NCBI RefSeq assembly: GCF_014649655.1
Contig: NZ_BMTL01000028.1
Coordinates: 1 to 64,000 of the forward strand
From: Streptomyces humidus
GTDB taxonomy: Bacteria; Actinomycetota; Actinomycetes; Streptomycetales; Streptomycetaceae
DNA length: 64,000 nt
Direction: 5' to 3'
Below are positions 60,198 through 64,000 of this stretch, in pieces; positions within the stretch are counted from its first letter, which is position 1, and the number at the start of each line of letters is the position of its first letter. The notes under the pieces were generated by a model that was not told the origin of the DNA, made no database searches, and saw only the letters and a list, made by a program, of their open reading frames with translations. The position numbers and the translations under genes were made by a program.

Positions 60198-60277
60198 GCC
60201 CACACCTTTCACCGACGACCTGCCGACGGCTTCCCGACGGCTCTCCTGACCACCCGACCAACCGTACGTCCCCGCGG

Positions 60278-60733
60278 CTACACCTCTTCCGGCAGCTCCC
60301 CGACGCGGTTCTCCCACTTGGTGGAGAGCACGATGGTGGTCCGGGTCCGGGAGACGCCCTTGGTGCCGCTGAGCCGGCGGATGATCTTCTCCAGGCCGTC
60401 GACGTCCGTCGCCCGCACCTTGAGCATGAACGAGTCGTCGCCGGCGATGAACCAGCAGTCCTCGATCTCGCTGAGGTCCTTCAGCCGGGCCGCCACGTCC
60501 TCGTGGTCGGCGGCGTCGGAGAGGGAGATGCCGATGAGGGCGATGACGCCGAGACCGAGCTGGGCGGCGTTCACCGTGGCGCGGTAGCCGGTGATGACGC
60601 CGGCCGCCTCCAGCCGGTTGATGCGGTCGGTGACGCTGGGTCCCGACAGACCGACGAGGCGTCCCAGCTCCGCGTAGGAGGCCCGGCCGTTCTCCCTCAG
60701 GGCCTGGATGAGCTGCCTGTCCACCGCGTCCAT
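60278..60733 (-). CDS. Lrp/AsnC-family transcriptional regulator
   Basis: This 151-residue regulator has the AsnC helix-turn-helix (1-50: DRQLIQALRENGRASYAELG and LSGPSVTDRINRLEAAGVI) and a C-terminal RAM domain (about 65-140, ALIGISLSDAADHEDVAARL, FMLKVRATDVDGLEKII) for small-molecule binding. It stands between mqnE and ubiX on the same strand. The ATG at 60733 follows GGAAGG. An amino-acid effector is typical but not shown. Confidence 0.92.
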   Translation of the reverse strand: MDAVDRQLIQALRENGRASYAELGRLVGLSGPSVTDRINRLEAAGVITGYRATVNAAQLGLGVIALIGISLSDAADHEDVAARLKDLSEIEDCWFIAGDDSFMLKVRATDVDGLEKIIRRLSGTKGVSRTRTTIVLSTKWENRVGELPEEV

Positions 60734-60822
60734 GCGAATCGAAGCCTTCCGGTCAGAGTTCCTGAAGAGATGAGAGGTACTGCGGCGTGCGACGCGCGAC
60801 GTGCGACGCGCTCTGACGGCGA

Positions 60823-61509
60823 TCAGGTCCCCCGGGTCCCGGACGCGCCGCCCAGCTCGCCGTCCCACCGGCGGTAGAGCCCGTGCGCGACCCCCGCCGA
60901 GTCGAGAACGCGCCCGGCGACGAAGTCGACCAGGTCCTGGATGTGGGTGGCTCCCGCGTAGAACGCGGGGGACGCGGGCACGACGCTCGCCCCGGCGTCG
61001 TCCAGCGCGACCAGATGGCGCAGGGTCTGGCCGCTCAGAGGGGTCTCCCGGACTGCCACGACCAGCGGCCGCCGTTCCTTGAGGGTGACGCTCGCGGCCC
61101 GCTGGAGCAGGTCCTTCGAGAGCCCCAGGGCGACGCCGGCGACACAGGCGGTCGAGGCGGGCACGATCAGCATCCCGCGCACGGGATACGACCCCGACGA
61201 CGGACCGGCGGCGAGATCCCCCGCGCCCCAGTGCCGCACCCGGTCGCCGCTGACGTCGACGTCGAACGTGCCCGGTTTGCCGTCCGCCCCGCGCCCGAGC
61301 CATTCCCGCAGGTCGTCCCGCCAGTGCGCGTCCCGGAAGGAGATCCCCGTCTCGTCGAGCAGCGTGAGCCGCGAGGCCCGGCTGACCACCAGGTCGACGC
61401 TCTCGCCCCCGGCGAGCAGGGCCCGCAGCACGGCGGCGGCATAGGGCGTACCGGACGCCCCGGACACCCCCACGATCCAAGGCACGCGCTGCGTTTCTCC
61501 TGCGTTCAC
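60823..61509 (-). CDS. ubiX: UbiX-family flavin prenyltransferase
   Basis: This 228-residue enzyme prenylates FMN to the cofactor of UbiD-type decarboxylases. VGVSGASGTPYAAAVLRAL binds the phosphate; VPASTACVAGVALGLSKDLLQRAASVTLKERRPLVV is the flavin and dimethylallyl site. The length is normal, slightly longer than E. coli UbiX. The GTG at 61509 overlaps no ribosome site; TACGCT precedes it by 7 nt, as in leaderless genes. It lies next to the mqnP-UbiD pair, so it serves menaquinone synthesis (called MqnM in recent literature as I recall). Confidence 0.92.
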   Translation of the reverse strand: MNAGETQRVPWIVGVSGASGTPYAAAVLRALLAGGESVDLVVSRASRLTLLDETGISFRDAHWRDDLREWLGRGADGKPGTFDVDVSGDRVRHWGAGDLAAGPSSGSYPVRGMLIVPASTACVAGVALGLSKDLLQRAASVTLKERRPLVVAVRETPLSGQTLRHLVALDDAGASVVPASPAFYAGATHIQDLVDFVAGRVLDSAGVAHGLYRRWDGELGGASGTRGT

Positions 61510-61564
61510 ACCTTGAGCGTACCGGTGGGCACGGAGGTCTTCAGGACCGGACCACGGCCTGTCC

Positions 61565-62470
61565 CTACACCGTGAGCCCACGCACCAGCAGGTCGACGAG
61601 CGCGCAGACGAACAGGCTGATGCCGATGAACCCGTTCGTCGAGAAGAAAGCCCTGTTCAGGCGGGACAGGTCGTGCGGGCGCACGATGGAGTGCTCGTAC
61701 ACGAACGCGCCCGCGACGATCAGGAGGCCCAGCCAGAAGAACGCTCCGGCGCCGGTGGCCAGCGCGTACCAGACGAGCAGCGCGGTCGTCACGGCGTGGC
61801 AGACGCGCGCGCCGCGGATCGCCGCCGGGATCCCGAACCGGGCCGGGACCGACAGGACGCCCGTCTCCCGGTCGGTGTCGACGTCCTGGCAGGCGTAGAT
61901 CAGGTCGAAGCCGCCGATCCAGACGCCCACCGCGAGACCCAGTATCACCGCGTCCCAGGACCACTCGCCGGTGATCGCCAGCCAGCCGCCGATCGGGCCC
62001 ATCGCCTGGGCCAGGCCCAGGATGGCCTGCGGGAAGTTCGTGAACCGCTTGCCGTAGGGGTAGACCACCATCGGGATCACCGCGACGGGGGCCAGCGCCA
62101 GGCAGAGCGGGTTGAGCAACGCCGCCGAGCCGAGGAAGACGGCGACGGCGATCAGCGCGCCGGTCCAGGCGTGCCGCACGGACATCGCGCCCGTCACCAG
62201 CTCGCGCTGCGCGGTGCGCGGGTTGCGGGCGTCGATCTCGCGGTCGATGATCCGGTTGACCGCCATGGCGAAGGTGCGCAGGCCCACCATGCAGACGGTG
62301 ACCAGCAGCAGTCTGCCCCAGTGGATGTTCCCGTCCAGCTCGAACATCGCGGTCAGCGCCGCGATGTAGGCGAAGGGCAGCGCGAACACCGAGTGCTCGA
62401 TCATGACCAGGCGCAGGAAGGCCTTGGTGCGTCCCGGCTGCTGCGGGAGCGCTGCGGAAGCGGAGCTCAC
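61565..62470 (-). CDS. mqnP: UbiA-type prenyltransferase of menaquinone synthesis
   Basis: This 301-residue membrane enzyme attaches the polyprenyl chain to the 1,4-dihydroxy-6-naphthoate ring. The first Asp motif is NRIIDREID (Asn72, Asp76, Asp80) and the second is DVDTDRETG near 195. Eight to nine helices are visible. The GTG at 62470 overlaps the UbiD stop (GTGA), so both are made together. The polyprenyl donor would come from the synthase at 9353-10363. Confidence 0.93.
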   Translation of the reverse strand: MSSASAALPQQPGRTKAFLRLVMIEHSVFALPFAYIAALTAMFELDGNIHWGRLLLVTVCMVGLRTFAMAVNRIIDREIDARNPRTAQRELVTGAMSVRHAWTGALIAVAVFLGSAALLNPLCLALAPVAVIPMVVYPYGKRFTNFPQAILGLAQAMGPIGGWLAITGEWSWDAVILGLAVGVWIGGFDLIYACQDVDTDRETGVLSVPARFGIPAAIRGARVCHAVTTALLVWYALATGAGAFFWLGLLIVAGAFVYEHSIVRPHDLSRLNRAFFSTNGFIGISLFVCALVDLLVRGLTV

Positions 62471-63924
62471 AGCCCGTACTCCTTCCAGCGGCGGTCGACC
62501 TTCGCCGCCGTGTCGGGGTCGGACAGCACCATCTCCGGCCAGCCGCCGTCCCGCGTGTACCCCTCCTCGGGCCACTTCCGCGTCGCGTCGATGCCCGCCT
62601 TGCCGCCCCAGAACTGCTGGTAGGAGGCGTGGTCGAGGTGGTCGACGGGGCCTTCGACGATCGACAGGTCGCGGGCGTAGTCGGTGTTGCCGAGCGCCCG
62701 CCACGCGACCTCGTGCAGGTCGTGGACGTCGCAGTCGGAGTCGACGACCACGATCAGCTTGGTCAGCGACATCATGTGCGCCCCCCAGACCGCGTGCATG
62801 ACCTTCTGCGCGTGCTTGGGGTACTTCTTGTCGATCGAGACGATGGCGCAGTTGTGGAAGCCGCCGGCCTCGGGCAGGTGGTAGTCCACGATGTCCGGGA
62901 CGATGATCTTCAACAGCGGCAGGAAGAACCGCTCCGTGGCCCGCCCCAGGGGTCCGTCCTCCGTCGGCGGCCTGCCGACCACGATGGACTGGAGCAGCGG
63001 CCGCTTCCGCATCGTCACGCAGTCGATCGTCAGCGCGGGGAACGGTTCCTGCGGGGTGTAGAAGCCGGTGTGGTCGCCGAAGGGGCCCTCCGGGAGCATC
63101 TCGCCCGGCTCCAGCCAGCCCTCGATGACGACCTCCGCCTGCGCGGGCACCTGCAACGGCACCGTCTTGCAGTCGACCATCTCGATCCGCTTGCCCGCGA
63201 GGAACCCGGCGAACAGGTACTCGTCGATGTCGCCGGGCAGCGGCGCGGTGGAGGCGTAGGTGACGGCGGGCGGGCAGCCGAAGGCGATCGCGACGGGGAG
63301 CTTCTCGCCCTTGCGCGCGGCCACCTGGTAGTGGTTGCGGCTGTCCTTGTGGATCTGCCAGTGCATGCCGATCGTGCGCTTGTCGTGGCGCTGGAGGCGG
63401 TACAGGCCGAGGTTGCGGATGCCGCTCTCGGGGTCCTTGGTGTGGGTGAGCCCCAGGTTGAAGAAGGAGCCGCCGTCCTGGGGCCAGGTGAAGAGCGCCG
63501 GCAGGGCGTCGAGGTCGACGTCGTCGCCGTGCAGGACGACCTCCTGGACGGGGGCGTCCTGGGCCTTCACCTTCTTCGGCGGCACGTGCGTCATCGAGCC
63601 GAGCTTGCCGAACGCCTCGCGCACGCCGACGAAGCCCTGCGGCAGCTCGGGCCGCAGCAGGCCGCCGATCTTGTCGCTGATCTCCGCGTACGACGTGAGC
63701 CCGAGGGCCTTCAGCAGTCGCCGGTCGGTACCGAAGACGTTCATCGCGAGGGGCATCGACGAACCCTTCACGTTCTCGAAGAGCAACGCGGGGCCGCCGG
63801 ACTTCTGGACCCGGTCGACGATCTCCCCGACCTCCAGATACGGATCGACCTCGGCCTTGACGCGCTTGAGGTCGCCGTCGCGTTCCAGTGCCCTGAGCAG
63901 GGAACGAAGATCGTCGTAAGCCAT
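62467..63924 (-). CDS. ubiD: UbiD-family menaquinone decarboxylase
   Basis: This 485-residue enzyme removes the ring carboxylate of the menaquinone precursor using prenylated FMN from UbiX. The N-terminal region is YDDLRSLLRALERDGDL; GPFGDHTGFYTP is the active-site segment with the Asp/Glu/Arg network (EGPFGDHTG), and IVVVDSDCDVHD is a metal/prFMN site. It is called MqnL in recent literature as I recall. The ATG at 63924 lacks a ribosome site; GATACT lies 7 nt before it, so the mRNA is likely leaderless. It is first of the UbiD-mqnP pair. Confidence 0.92.
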   Translation of the reverse strand: MAYDDLRSLLRALERDGDLKRVKAEVDPYLEVGEIVDRVQKSGGPALLFENVKGSSMPLAMNVFGTDRRLLKALGLTSYAEISDKIGGLLRPELPQGFVGVREAFGKLGSMTHVPPKKVKAQDAPVQEVVLHGDDVDLDALPALFTWPQDGGSFFNLGLTHTKDPESGIRNLGLYRLQRHDKRTIGMHWQIHKDSRNHYQVAARKGEKLPVAIAFGCPPAVTYASTAPLPGDIDEYLFAGFLAGKRIEMVDCKTVPLQVPAQAEVVIEGWLEPGEMLPEGPFGDHTGFYTPQEPFPALTIDCVTMRKRPLLQSIVVGRPPTEDGPLGRATERFFLPLLKIIVPDIVDYHLPEAGGFHNCAIVSIDKKYPKHAQKVMHAVWGAHMMSLTKLIVVVDSDCDVHDLHEVAWRALGNTDYARDLSIVEGPVDHLDHASYQQFWGGKAGIDATRKWPEEGYTRDGGWPEMVLSDPDTAAKVDRRWKEYGL

Positions 63925-64000
63925 GTGTCCCAGTATCGCCGAGGGCCCGCGCTCCCCTGACGCCCGCCCCTGCCTTTCTGCCGGGGGCCGGGGTCGTCCC

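Overview
The window is high-GC actinobacterial DNA. GTG starts, alanine/proline-rich low-complexity tails, 4-nt stop/start overlaps and the gene content all point to the core chromosome of a Streptomyces species. From memory, the order resembles the region of the S. coelicolor chromosome that holds nuoA-N, recQ and most futalosine-pathway menaquinone genes. The only transposon trace is the 3' end of an IS481-type transposase at the left edge. No tRNA, rRNA or CRISPR array was seen.

Left part (1-18.3 kb): a secreted M28 aminopeptidase; a divergent pair (a proline-rich TPR protein and a small P-loop-like DUF6668-type protein) around a perfect palindrome; an amidase-signature enzyme; a LolA-like membrane-anchored protein with an ABC-2 exporter; a long-chain polyprenyl diphosphate synthase; a secreted lytic transglycosylase behind a clear ydaO-type (c-di-AMP) riboswitch; a HAD phosphatase; fumarylacetoacetase; an M56 membrane peptidase; and RecQ.

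Centre (18.6-34.8 kb): the complete 14-gene complex I operon nuoA-N on the minus strand. Nearly every junction is translationally coupled. It ends in a strong nested hairpin and begins behind a Rex-type operator candidate. Divergent from it is a secreted NlpC/P60 hydrolase.

Menaquinone genes: geranylgeranyl-reductase-like protein, menG, mqnC, mqnA, mqnE, and the overlapping UbiD-mqnP pair followed by UbiX. With the polyprenyl synthase they account for most of MK synthesis by the futalosine route. mqnB and mqnD are not in the window. The quinone made here is the electron acceptor of the complex encoded next door.

Right part (36-64 kb): a GNAT enzyme, a GH18-like lipoprotein, a truncated amidohydrolase-like protein beside mqnC, an A24 prepilin peptidase, a Ser/Thr kinase with an extracellular domain, a cold-shock protein with a long leader, a methyltransferase, and a fatty-acid module (acyl-CoA synthetase, FadA2-type thiolase, FabG4-type reductase, double-hotdog hydratase, TetR regulator). 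Two promoters of that module share a near-identical operator. A small NTF2-like gene sits under a SoxR-type box, and a udgX-type uracil-DNA glycosylase gene carries a one-base frameshift.

Intergenic regions are unusually rich in short tandem repeats (7, 8, 9, 10, 12, 16, 18 and about 25 nt units), several of them directly at gene ends.
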